This document shows, piece by piece, positions 1-6,603 of a DNA stretch of 14,563 nucleotides. The stretch's first letter is position 1; each line of letters opens with the position of its first letter. The notes under the pieces were generated by a model that saw only the letters and a list, made by a program, of their open reading frames with translations, searched no databases and was not told the DNA's origin. A program made the position numbers and the translations under genes. The DNA is from an uncultured Blautia sp. Its GTDB lineage: Bacteria > Bacillota > Clostridia > Lachnospirales > Lachnospiraceae. The stretch spans positions 1-14,563 of the forward strand of contig USDN01000067.1 of NCBI GenBank assembly GCA_900553515.1. The letters run 5' to 3'.

Positions 1-52
1 GGTAAGTCTATCTTACATCAGTTTGAAGGTTTACACAAACTTTGGGATACTC
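1..52. mobile_element. Probable terminal end of an IS256-family (Mutator-type) insertion sequence
   Basis: The permease-like frame that begins at 111 on the minus strand loses its expected sequence near base 54, and the DNA then runs to the left edge as something unrelated. Read from the junction outward on the minus strand it starts GGGAGTATCCC and continues CAAAGTTTGTGTAAACC. From memory, IS256-family terminal inverted repeats often carry a TGTGTAAA core about 15-20 bases from the tip, which fits the TGTGTAAA here at 30-37. No transposase coding sequence and no second end are visible, so neither the family nor the exact boundary is proven. Target-site duplication cannot be checked because the other junction lies outside the window. 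Confidence 0.5.
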
Positions 53-111
53 CCGGAATACGCGACTACAGTTTTATTTTTGAAAAATGATTTTTTCTTT
101 TTATTACCCAT
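31..111 (-). pseudogene. 5' fragment of an ABC sugar transporter permease gene, interrupted
   Basis: An ATG at 111-109 follows an AAAGGAG ribosome site (117-123) and lies 47 bases after the stop of the sugar-binding protein gene, exactly where a permease gene is expected in such operons. The frame reads MGNKKKKSFFKNKTVVAYS, a lysine-rich N-terminus like those of MalF/UgpA-type permeases just before their first membrane helix. Instead of hydrophobic sequence it continues GSIPKFV and stops at 31-33. The last seven codons and the stop are probably supplied by inserted DNA. Only about 19 native codons remain here; the rest of the gene may lie beyond the insertion. The identity is inferred from position, basic N-terminus and ribosome site, since too little protein is left for a domain assignment. 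Confidence 0.55.
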
Positions 112-158
112 AACTTCTCCTTTCCAAGTTTTCTATCTACATTGCAGAATAACTCGGA

Positions 159-1430
159 TTACTGTGCCTCTGCGATTCTATCAAGCATTTTCTGAAGTCC
201 TTCTTCCACGGATATGCTTTTTGTCATAATTGCTCCATGCTCTTCTTTTAAAATGGTATCAATGCGTTTGGAATCTTTTCCCATCGGTGTCTCTGCAAGA
301 TATTTCGGAACATCAATATACTGTGAAAGTTTTTCCGGAGCATTCGGACACTTCTCAGGAATAGCATCAAATACTGCATTAATCGCATCAGAACTATAAC
401 CAGGAACAATACCCGATTCTGCTAAAACCTTTGCCCCTTCTTCCCCACAAATATAAGTAATTAAATCCCATGCTTCCTGTGGATGTTTGCTATAGGCACC
501 AATAGAAACAGGAGTAACTCCGCCAACTGCAGAAATGTTTCCTTCTCCTTCAAAGTTTGGCATACTGCATACACCCCAGTTGAAGTCTTTGACATTTTCC
601 ATTAGGTTATTGATAAACCAAGATCCCATAGTAACCATAGCTGCCTGCTGGTTATAAAATACACCTGAGTAATGGATATTTGAAGATTTTAATACACCAT
701 AATCCATAAGAAGTCCCTCATCCTGCATCTTAAGGACTATATTATAGTAATCAACTAAATTTTTGTAACTCTCGCTATCTGTCTGACTAAACTTGTCCAA
801 GCGTCTCGGGAAATTGTAAACACAACTCGGCCAGGTATGAAGATGTGTACCATAAACCTTTTCATTTCCGCTTCCACTTGTCATTTTCTTTGCAAGCTCA
901 TAATACTCTTCCATTGTCATTCCATCATGAGGATACTCAACGCCGGCTGCATCAAATAAATCTTTATTGTAGAACAACATAGTATTATCTTTTCTAAATG
1001 GAACAGAGTAAGATTTTCCATCCATCTGAAGCTGTTCCATGAGACCGAGGTAATTTGCGCTATCAAAAGACTCATCTGCTGCAATCATATCATCAAGAGC
1101 AATTACATGCCCCTGGGCAATCAATGCACTCAATGCTGGTGTACTTTTTGTAAAGACAACATCAAAATCCTGCTTTCCACCAAGCTGTGTTGTTACAGTG
1201 TTATCATACTCATCTGCTGCAAACTCAATTGGCTCAATCATAATATTGGGATTTTCTTTCGTATAAGCATCAAACATCGTCTTAAAATACTGAAGATTAG
1301 AATAATCCCATAATGCTACTTTTAACGTAATTTTTCCATCTTCTTTAGTTTCCTCTGAAGAATTACCGCATCCTGTCAATACACTTGCAGCCATAGTCAC
1401 TGCCATCAAACCTGCTACACCTTTTTTCAT
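159..1430 (-). CDS. Extracellular sugar-binding lipoprotein of an ABC importer (family 1)
   Basis: This 423-residue protein has a lipoprotein signal peptide: a basic start (MKK), a hydrophobic stretch and the lipobox LTGC with the acylated cysteine at residue 21. It would be anchored to the outer face of the membrane and deliver a sugar to an ABC permease. The mature part has the family 1 solute-binding pattern: an early beta strand (ITLKVALWDYS), FDAYTKENPNI, a DFDVVFTKS segment near residue 90, and a C-terminal region with PQEAWDLITYICG. Length is typical for the CUT1 group (about 400-450). It starts 12 bases after the hydrolase gene, with its ribosome site AGGAGG overlapping that gene's stop, so the two are co-transcribed. 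Context suggests a uronic-acid-containing oligosaccharide as ligand; that is inference. The downstream permease gene is interrupted, so the transporter may not work. Confidence 0.9.
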   Translation of the reverse strand: MKKGVAGLMAVTMAASVLTGCGNSSEETKEDGKITLKVALWDYSNLQYFKTMFDAYTKENPNIMIEPIEFAADEYDNTVTTQLGGKQDFDVVFTKSTPALSALIAQGHVIALDDMIAADESFDSANYLGLMEQLQMDGKSYSVPFRKDNTMLFYNKDLFDAAGVEYPHDGMTMEEYYELAKKMTSGSGNEKVYGTHLHTWPSCVYNFPRRLDKFSQTDSESYKNLVDYYNIVLKMQDEGLLMDYGVLKSSNIHYSGVFYNQQAAMVTMGSWFINNLMENVKDFNWGVCSMPNFEGEGNISAVGGVTPVSIGAYSKHPQEAWDLITYICGEEGAKVLAESGIVPGYSSDAINAVFDAIPEKCPNAPEKLSQYIDVPKYLAETPMGKDSKRIDTILKEEHGAIMTKSISVEEGLQKMLDRIAEAQ

Positions 1431-1442
1431 TTCACTTTCCTC

Positions 1443-2579
1443 CTACCAAATAAATATTTCTTTATCGCTCAATTTTAATAGCGCTTCAACAAAATAATAA
1501 TCTCCATAAATGATAGAAAATTCATGTTCATCAGCATGATAAGCTGCTGTACATTTTTCAAGAATTCCGTCTTTTTCTAAATCCCAACAACATCTTTGCT
1601 CATCTAACGTTCTCAGAAGTTCCAATGCTGTTTTTATATATAGCTTACTATCTCGTTCTTCTGTATATTTAGAAAGTTCCAACAAACCACAGGCAAATAT
1701 TGCAGATGCTGTAGAATCCTCCCAAACACAATCAAAAGGCTGACGGAAATCTACCGGAATTAATTTGTTATCCGGAATATTTGCAATCACATAATTTGCA
1801 ACACGCTTTGCTGTATTTAAATAATGTTCATCTTTTGTATGAATATAGCTAATAACAAATCCATACAATGCCCATGCCTGACCTCTTGTCCAGGAAGAAC
1901 CTTCCGCGTATCCCTGACCTCCATAAGTCTTTTTCATTTCTCCGGTAAATGGATCAAACTCTACGATATGATTTACAGAACCATCCTCTCGAACAAAATA
2001 CTTTTGAGCTGTATTTGCATGTGCAATTGCCATTTGCCTAAATCGTGGATCCGTTGTTACATCACTAGCCCAATACAATAGAGGCAGATTCATCATGCAA
2101 TCAATAATTGCCCACCCTCTTCTGTCTATATTCGCTCTATCATTCCATGCACGGAAAAAACCTCCTGCAAGGTTAAATCTTCCCGCAAAGTTATTCGCTG
2201 CAAGAATCGCTCGATTATAAGACTCTTCAGAATTTGTTATCTTATAATTCACAACAGCTGTCGGAAGCCATTTGAACCCATTGTCATGATCCAAACCATT
2301 TGCATTCATCAAAACTTTATCCAATTTTTCCTCTACAAATATTGCTTCCTGTTTGTAAATTTCTTCTTCTGTAAGATTATAGAACTGCCACATGAGACCT
2401 CCCCAAAAACCGTTGGTCCACCAATCAATCATATCATCTCCAGAGCGATCATCAAAAATTCCATTGACCGTTGTATAAGGAATTTTTCCTCGATTTCGTT
2501 CCGTGACTAATTTCATTTTTTTCTTAACACGCTCTAAAACCTCGAAAACCCATGTCAATTCCCGTTCTGATAACTTCAT
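1443..2579 (-). CDS. Glycoside hydrolase family 88 unsaturated uronyl hydrolase
   Basis: A 378-residue protein without signal peptide, so cytoplasmic. The family 88 landmarks appear in order: WWTNGFWGGLMW at 53-64, LDHDNGF at 96-102, IIDCMMNLPLLYWAS at 158-172, SSWTRGQAWALYGF at 228-241, DSTASAIFACGLLEL at 288-302 and IYGDYYFVEALLKL near the C-terminus. Asp99 and Asp160 match the two aspartates known to be essential in the Bacillus unsaturated glucuronyl hydrolase. Such enzymes hydrate the 4,5-unsaturated uronic acid at the non-reducing end of oligosaccharides made by polysaccharide lyases, releasing the sugar beneath. Length is normal for GH88/GH105-type proteins. The gene sits 26 bases after the DUF2264 gene and 12 before the binding protein, all in one operon. 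Preference for glucuronyl or galacturonyl, sulfated or not, cannot be read from sequence alone. Confidence 0.9.
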   Translation of the reverse strand: MKLSERELTWVFEVLERVKKKMKLVTERNRGKIPYTTVNGIFDDRSGDDMIDWWTNGFWGGLMWQFYNLTEEEIYKQEAIFVEEKLDKVLMNANGLDHDNGFKWLPTAVVNYKITNSEESYNRAILAANNFAGRFNLAGGFFRAWNDRANIDRRGWAIIDCMMNLPLLYWASDVTTDPRFRQMAIAHANTAQKYFVREDGSVNHIVEFDPFTGEMKKTYGGQGYAEGSSWTRGQAWALYGFVISYIHTKDEHYLNTAKRVANYVIANIPDNKLIPVDFRQPFDCVWEDSTASAIFACGLLELSKYTEERDSKLYIKTALELLRTLDEQRCCWDLEKDGILEKCTAAYHADEHEFSIIYGDYYFVEALLKLSDKEIFIW

Positions 2580-2605
2580 TTTCCTCCTCCTTTCTTTTTT
2601 ATAAT

Positions 2606-4471
2606 TTAAATTTTTACTTCTAACTTTTCATTATTCCATATTACAAAGACCTTTTCACGTTCCACAATAACCTCTGGCTTGTTTTCCATTAATATTTCTG
2701 CATCCGTAGAATTGTCAGCGAAAATACTATTTACAAAAATATGATTTCCTGGCTCAAATGACGCTTTGATAGTTGGAATAACTGTTAAATTAAATAACAA
2801 ATTTGTATTCGGCATTGCTGTAATTAATTCTGGTGTACTTCCCGTCTCTGCAACTGCCCCACTAATTCCCCATGCAAAACGTGCAAATACAGAATTCTCC
2901 GTTATTTCTACCTGTTCCTTTCTGTATTTTCCAGATTCTTTGCCGTATTTTATTGTAAAACACGGCTCCTGAGCAATAGAAAAGCCTCCATCTGCTACAT
3001 CAACAGCAATTTCATTACACAAACGATATACCCTAATATGCCATGCACCACAAGGAATCACTGCACTGTGAATTACAACTCCCTTTATAGGTGAATAAAT
3101 TGTGCAAACCTGACTATCATTTCCCCAAAATTCAGTACAGCCATTTTTCATGCAATATCGATTTTCACCTTTAACTGATACAGCTAATGTATTATCAAAA
3201 GCACCTGTTTCTAATGTTGTGCCGCGTGAAACACTAAAGCCAAATTCATTAGAATAGACGGATTTCTCATATTTCGCCTGACACTGTCCATGTTCACTTT
3301 TTGAATGCTGTCCCACAACGTAGGCTTTTACATGATCATGTTTATCATGAGTAATCAACATATGTGGATGCTTAAAATATTTTTGAGGTTCATAAACATA
3401 TGATTTCATTTCAGACTTCCAAAATGGATGATTTTCATTCAGTGCTAAAATAATAAACGCCTTATTACTCCAATAAGGTGAACCAGAGCTATTGTAATGT
3501 TCACTCATCAGTAAGTTAGCATAATTATAGCCAATGGATAAAATACCGGCTTGATCAAAAATCGGATGCTCCATCCAGCTTTCTAAATTTTTCAGTACCA
3601 GATTTTTTAATACACCATAGTCTACCGGGAGTTCAGCATAAGCCATTGCACCAAAAGGCGCAGAATGTGCATAACGGTATGTTAAACTTCTTCCAAAGGG
3701 AATTTCTTTTCCATTATTTGCAAACCAGTATACAAAATCTCCGTAAAACTCTGTACTCCGTTCCTTCAAAGTCCTACACCATTCAGGTTCCTGATGCTTC
3801 ATCAAATGTGCATAAATCAATGAATAATAATGGATTGCAAAAGCTACATAATAGTCAATCTGACCTGGATTGCCATCATAATACCAACCGTCTCCAACAT
3901 AACTACTTTCAATAATATTAAAATCTTCCTGCATTTTTTCTTCTGACCACGGTAATTCTAATAATCGAAATGTCATATTCGTTAAAATGCGAAAAAATCT
4001 CCAGTTATTTTGCGGCATATCATAAAAATTAATCTGATTCAACCATTCATACAGATTTTGTTTTTCTTGAAAAGAAAAATTGTTCCACAGCTTATCTTGG
4101 TTAATGGAAATAGAAAATACCAATGCAGCTATTTCTACCATCTTTTGATCTTTATCGCATAGATCTCCCCAATATTCTTCATGATTCGGATTTGTTCCAT
4201 TCCGAATTCCTTCCTGATATTGCTTCAGCCATTCCTCGATCTCCGCTTTTTGTTCTTGTGGAAGATTCTCATTATTTCCCGACCATAATGGTCCCAATCC
4301 CCAAAGCAGCCTAGCCATTCCTTCCATTCTAGCTGCCTTCTCTCCATAGTGAACACCAGTATTTCCCAGTTTCAGAAAACTTTTTCCGTCGCTAAAAAAC
4401 TGTTTTAAAGGTCTTATCGTATCTAGGAACAGACTTACCACATCCCCCCGGGTCTGAAGTTTCACACTCAT
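2606..4471 (-). CDS. DUF2264 family protein, possible uronide-active glycosidase
   Basis: A 621-residue cytoplasmic protein (no signal peptide) with DUF2264 (PF10022) features. The N-terminal helical half holds RMEGMARLLWGLGPLWSG at 48-65, NNWRFFRILTNM at 155-166, DGWYYDGNPGQIDYYVAFAIHYY at 194-216 (key W196, Y197, D199, D206, Y207) and IPFGRSLTYRYA at 257-268. The C-terminal part looks beta-rich, the layout seen in (alpha/alpha)-barrel enzymes with a beta-sandwich domain. I recall that some DUF2264-type proteins were placed in GH154 as beta-glucuronidases, which would suit this operon, but I cannot confirm it for this protein. It is the first gene of the minus-strand operon, has an AGGGAGG ribosome site and is divergent from the AraC regulator. 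The family call is firm; the catalytic role is inferred from family and neighbours. Confidence 0.85.
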   Translation of the reverse strand: MSVKLQTRGDVVSLFLDTIRPLKQFFSDGKSFLKLGNTGVHYGEKAARMEGMARLLWGLGPLWSGNNENLPQEQKAEIEEWLKQYQEGIRNGTNPNHEEYWGDLCDKDQKMVEIAALVFSISINQDKLWNNFSFQEKQNLYEWLNQINFYDMPQNNWRFFRILTNMTFRLLELPWSEEKMQEDFNIIESSYVGDGWYYDGNPGQIDYYVAFAIHYYSLIYAHLMKHQEPEWCRTLKERSTEFYGDFVYWFANNGKEIPFGRSLTYRYAHSAPFGAMAYAELPVDYGVLKNLVLKNLESWMEHPIFDQAGILSIGYNYANLLMSEHYNSSGSPYWSNKAFIILALNENHPFWKSEMKSYVYEPQKYFKHPHMLITHDKHDHVKAYVVGQHSKSEHGQCQAKYEKSVYSNEFGFSVSRGTTLETGAFDNTLAVSVKGENRYCMKNGCTEFWGNDSQVCTIYSPIKGVVIHSAVIPCGAWHIRVYRLCNEIAVDVADGGFSIAQEPCFTIKYGKESGKYRKEQVEITENSVFARFAWGISGAVAETGSTPELITAMPNTNLLFNLTVIPTIKASFEPGNHIFVNSIFADNSTDAEILMENKPEVIVEREKVFVIWNNEKLEVKI

Positions 4472-4533
4472 ACAATTCCTCCCTTCTTGTTTGTGTGAAA
4501 CAAATTTTTGTGTAGTTTTCCTCCTTTTTTCTT

Positions 4534-4542
4534 ATCATAGCA
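4534..4542 (-). promoter_or_regulatory. Candidate extended -10 for the DUF2264-GH88-binding protein operon
   Basis: On the minus strand TGCTATGAT gives a TGn-extended -10 box with TATGAT at 4539-4534. The hexamer 17 bases upstream (AGATAA) does not resemble TTGACA, so the promoter may need an activator. Transcription would start near 4527, leaving a leader of about 55 bases that contains the TTGTTT/AAACAA inverted repeat. Confidence 0.35.
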
Positions 4543-4551
4543 TTGTTTTTC

Positions 4552-4580
4552 TTTATTTATCTTGCGATTTGTGCTATACT
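4552..4580 (+). promoter_or_regulatory. Candidate promoter of the AraC-type regulator
   Basis: An extended -10 TGCTATACT (TATACT at 4575-4580) lies 17 bases after a weak -35 TTTATT (4552-4557). The start would be near 4587, giving a leader of about 70 bases. The 21-base-spaced TTGTGCT repeats overlap the -10 and start region, a placement that suits autorepression. Confidence 0.45.
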
Positions 4581-4656
4581 TATGTCGTATTGTGCTGTTT
4601 TAATTAGATTATTATTGTTATTTTGTACAATTTTTTCAGAATGCAGGAGATGTTTT

Positions 4657-5499
4657 ATGAACAATATTGAAATTGAATCCATTCAAGAATTACATGCCGT
4701 GTATAAAACTACATGTAAAAAAGCAGCTCGACATCTTCACATGCACAATAACGCATATGAAGTTACACTTTTCAAAAAAGGTAATATCGACTATTTTATT
4801 AATGATACAACCTACTCACTGCAACCGGGGGATCTGATTTTTATCCGTCCTTTTGATATTCATGGCCTTTTTATCAAGGATAACTCTCCTTACGAACGAT
4901 TCAGTCTTCATATCAATGAACAAATTGCTGAAAAACTTTCCACGGAAAAAACAAATTTACTCCGATGTTTTCAGAACCTGGAAGAAAACCAGGTTCGTCA
5001 TTTACGTGGTGCTGATTGCGAACAGTTTGAATTCTATATGCATACTTTGATCAAATATTTAAAAAATGATGAATACGGAGCCGATATTCGAGTCCACTCC
5101 TATTTATCACTCCTGATGGTACTGATTAACACCACTATACAATCAGACAATCAAATCAACCTTCCAGATATTTCGCCTGCTCTTATTAAAGATGCTTTAT
5201 CCTATATCAGCGAAAACCTCACAAACGATATTTCTGTGCAAGCCATTGCAGATTATTTAAATATCAGCCGTTCCAGACTTAGCCATGTGTTTAAAGATTA
5301 TACTGGTATCTCGCTCTGGAACTACATTATTGCCAGACGTATCCAATATTCTCAGACTCTTTTAAAGCAGGGACATTCTATAACAAACGCCTGTTATGAA
5401 TGCGGATTTCAAGACTATGCTCATTTTATCAAGGTTTTCACCCGGCTAAATGGTATCTCACCAGGAAAATATGCCCGAAGCAGTTCCATGACAAAATAA
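4657..5499 (+). CDS. AraC-family transcriptional regulator with cupin-like sensor domain
   Basis: A 280-residue regulator. Residues about 20-75 form the cupin-like ligand pocket (HLHMHNNAYEVTLFKKG, then LQPGDLIFIRPFDIHG), and residues about 180-275 are the double helix-turn-helix domain, with DISVQAIADYLNISRSRLSHVFK (key A196, S204, R207, F212) as helix-turn-helix one, and SITNACYECGFQDYAHFIKVF and GISPGKYA marking the second half and C-terminal signature. I chose ATG 4657 because it has an AGGAGA ribosome site six bases upstream. The frame is open for 38 more codons to 4543, but that start would precede the predicted promoter. The gene is divergent from the uronide operon, so it most likely senses a breakdown sugar and activates that operon. 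The role is inferred; the family is clear. Confidence 0.9.
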   Translation: MNNIEIESIQELHAVYKTTCKKAARHLHMHNNAYEVTLFKKGNIDYFINDTTYSLQPGDLIFIRPFDIHGLFIKDNSPYERFSLHINEQIAEKLSTEKTNLLRCFQNLEENQVRHLRGADCEQFEFYMHTLIKYLKNDEYGADIRVHSYLSLLMVLINTTIQSDNQINLPDISPALIKDALSYISENLTNDISVQAIADYLNISRSRLSHVFKDYTGISLWNYIIARRIQYSQTLLKQGHSITNACYECGFQDYAHFIKVFTRLNGISPGKYARSSSMTK

Positions 5500-5548
5500 A
5501 AAAGATGATTGGCAGCTTTAACAATTAAAGTCGTCAATCATCTTTTTT
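5498..5548. terminator. Bidirectional intrinsic terminator between convergent genes
   Basis: Arms 5498-5521 and 5525-5548 pair around a 3-base loop (CAA), with one A-C mismatch and two G-T wobbles. The outer part pairs an A-tract with a T-tract (AAAAAAGATGATTG with CAATCATCTTTTTT), so the transcript has a U-run in either direction. It begins at the regulator's stop codon and ends 11 bases before the stop of the kinase-like gene on the other strand. Confidence 0.9.
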
Positions 5549-5559
5549 AATATATCTTT

Positions 5560-6588
5560 TTAATCTTTTTTAACCGATTTTCCTCCCTCAAGCATTCTCG
5601 TAATAAATTCCACAGACCCATCGATACCGTAGGCTGCACTATTGACACACAGATCGTAATTCACCGCATTTCCCCATTTGCGGCCCGTATAAAACCTGTA
5701 ATATTGCATATGCTGTCGATCTACTCGCTTTAACAGCCGTCTGGCTTTTTTTTCATCCAGTTTGTTTATCTCCATAATTCGGTGCAGACGCTGCTCAAAA
5801 GGCGCCGTAATAAAGATACTGATATGTGGGATTCGATTGTTTGTTAAAATCACATCAGCACACCGCCCCATAACAATAAAGCTTTCTTTTTTTGCCATAT
5901 CACAAATCAAATCGCTCTGATTAAAAAAAACAGCATCCCGCTTGGACAAGCCATGATATCGGCTGAACTCTCGCATACACTCGCGGGCAGTTCTTTTTCC
6001 TGGCTTAGAAAAAGCCTGATCCATCTCCTTTTGCTCAGGTCCAAAACGATATCCGGCCTGGTCCTCTACTATGTCCTTTTCTGCTTCCAGACGTTTCAAC
6101 ACTGCAGAAAATATTTCTGCATCATAAAAATTAATTTTCAGAGCATCCGCCAGAGTAAATCCTATCTCATTTCCTCCGCTTCCATAGGTTCTTCCAATAC
6201 AGATAATCAGCTTATCGCTGCCTTTAAATCTATTTTTCAAATTGAAAGCATTTAAGCTTGCCAGATTCTGATCCACCACATCTCCCTCGCCAAAGCTGGT
6301 GGGTAAAGAGATCACTTCCTGAAGGATCCTGTCATATTCAGACATAATCATCCGGCGCAGTTCTTTATCCTGAATCGTTCTTGCCATATTGCTGATCAGG
6401 GCCAATTCACTGCGCAGCTGATGTCCCTGCTTTCTCGAACTCATCAGTTCTACCATGTCACGGACACACCCTTCTCTGTCTCGACTGAACACCCGCCCCA
6501 GAGAAGAACCCAACTGTGCATAGACCTCCGCATCCAAATCATAAATGCGCTCCGCCAGTTCCCGAAGCATTTCCTGTGTATATTCCAT
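5560..6588 (-). CDS. Cytidylate-kinase-like P-loop protein with extra N-terminal domain
   Basis: A 342-residue protein. Residues about 126-335 match the cytidylate-kinase-like family (PF13189): a beta strand LIICIGR followed by the nucleotide-binding turn GRTYGSGG at 132-139 and EIGFTLADAL, then NFYDAEIF at 153-160, FIVMGRCADVIL at 237-248, ISIFITAPFEQRLHRIM at 256-272, and a basic lid KKARRLLKRVDRQHMQYYRFY at 280-300 (R283, R284, R288, R291, Y296). The turn is GxxxGSGG rather than a classical GxxxxGKT, normal for this family. Residues 1-120 form an extra helical, charged region I do not recognise. True CMP kinases are about 220 residues, so this is unlikely to be the housekeeping enzyme. It has an AAGGAG ribosome site, starts 15 bases after the antiporter gene and ends at a strong terminator, so the two form an operon. 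Substrate and role are unknown. Confidence 0.85.
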   Translation of the reverse strand: MEYTQEMLRELAERIYDLDAEVYAQLGSSLGRVFSRDREGCVRDMVELMSSRKQGHQLRSELALISNMARTIQDKELRRMIMSEYDRILQEVISLPTSFGEGDVVDQNLASLNAFNLKNRFKGSDKLIICIGRTYGSGGNEIGFTLADALKINFYDAEIFSAVLKRLEAEKDIVEDQAGYRFGPEQKEMDQAFSKPGKRTARECMREFSRYHGLSKRDAVFFNQSDLICDMAKKESFIVMGRCADVILTNNRIPHISIFITAPFEQRLHRIMEINKLDEKKARRLLKRVDRQHMQYYRFYTGRKWGNAVNYDLCVNSAAYGIDGSVEFITRMLEGGKSVKKD

Positions 6589-6603
6589 GTTTCCGCTCCT
6601 TTC

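Larger units (their letters stand above)
4472..4656. promoter_or_regulatory. Divergent control region between the uronide operon and the AraC regulator
   Basis: This 185-base A+T-rich gap drives genes in both directions. It holds two extended -10 boxes facing away from each other (plus TGCTATACT at 4572-4580; minus TGCTATGAT at 4542-4534) whose -35 regions would overlap around 4552-4562. It also holds TTGTGCT twice in direct orientation at 4569-4575 and 4590-4596, exactly 21 bases apart; TTTGTGTG at 4490-4497 and TTTGTGTA at 4507-4514, 17 bases apart; and an inverted repeat TTGTTT-5-AAACAA at 4487-4503. AraC proteins commonly bind tandem half-sites two helical turns apart, so the 21-base pair is a candidate operator for the neighbouring regulator. 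Confidence 0.5.

Noticed and set aside
23..229. Plus-strand open frame at the left edge
   Set aside because: Overlaps the IS-like end, the permease remnant and the 3' end of the binding-protein gene on the other strand; no ribosome site.
4520..4524. Isolated GGAGG on the minus strand in the divergent region
   Set aside because: No ATG, GTG or TTG at a usable distance downstream; probably chance in an A/G-rich stretch.
4543..4656. 38-codon upstream extension of the AraC gene with a hydrophobic N-terminus
   Set aside because: It would start before the likely promoter and lacks a ribosome site, while ATG 4657 has AGGAGA at the right distance. The apparent membrane helix is an A+T-rich promoter region in translation.
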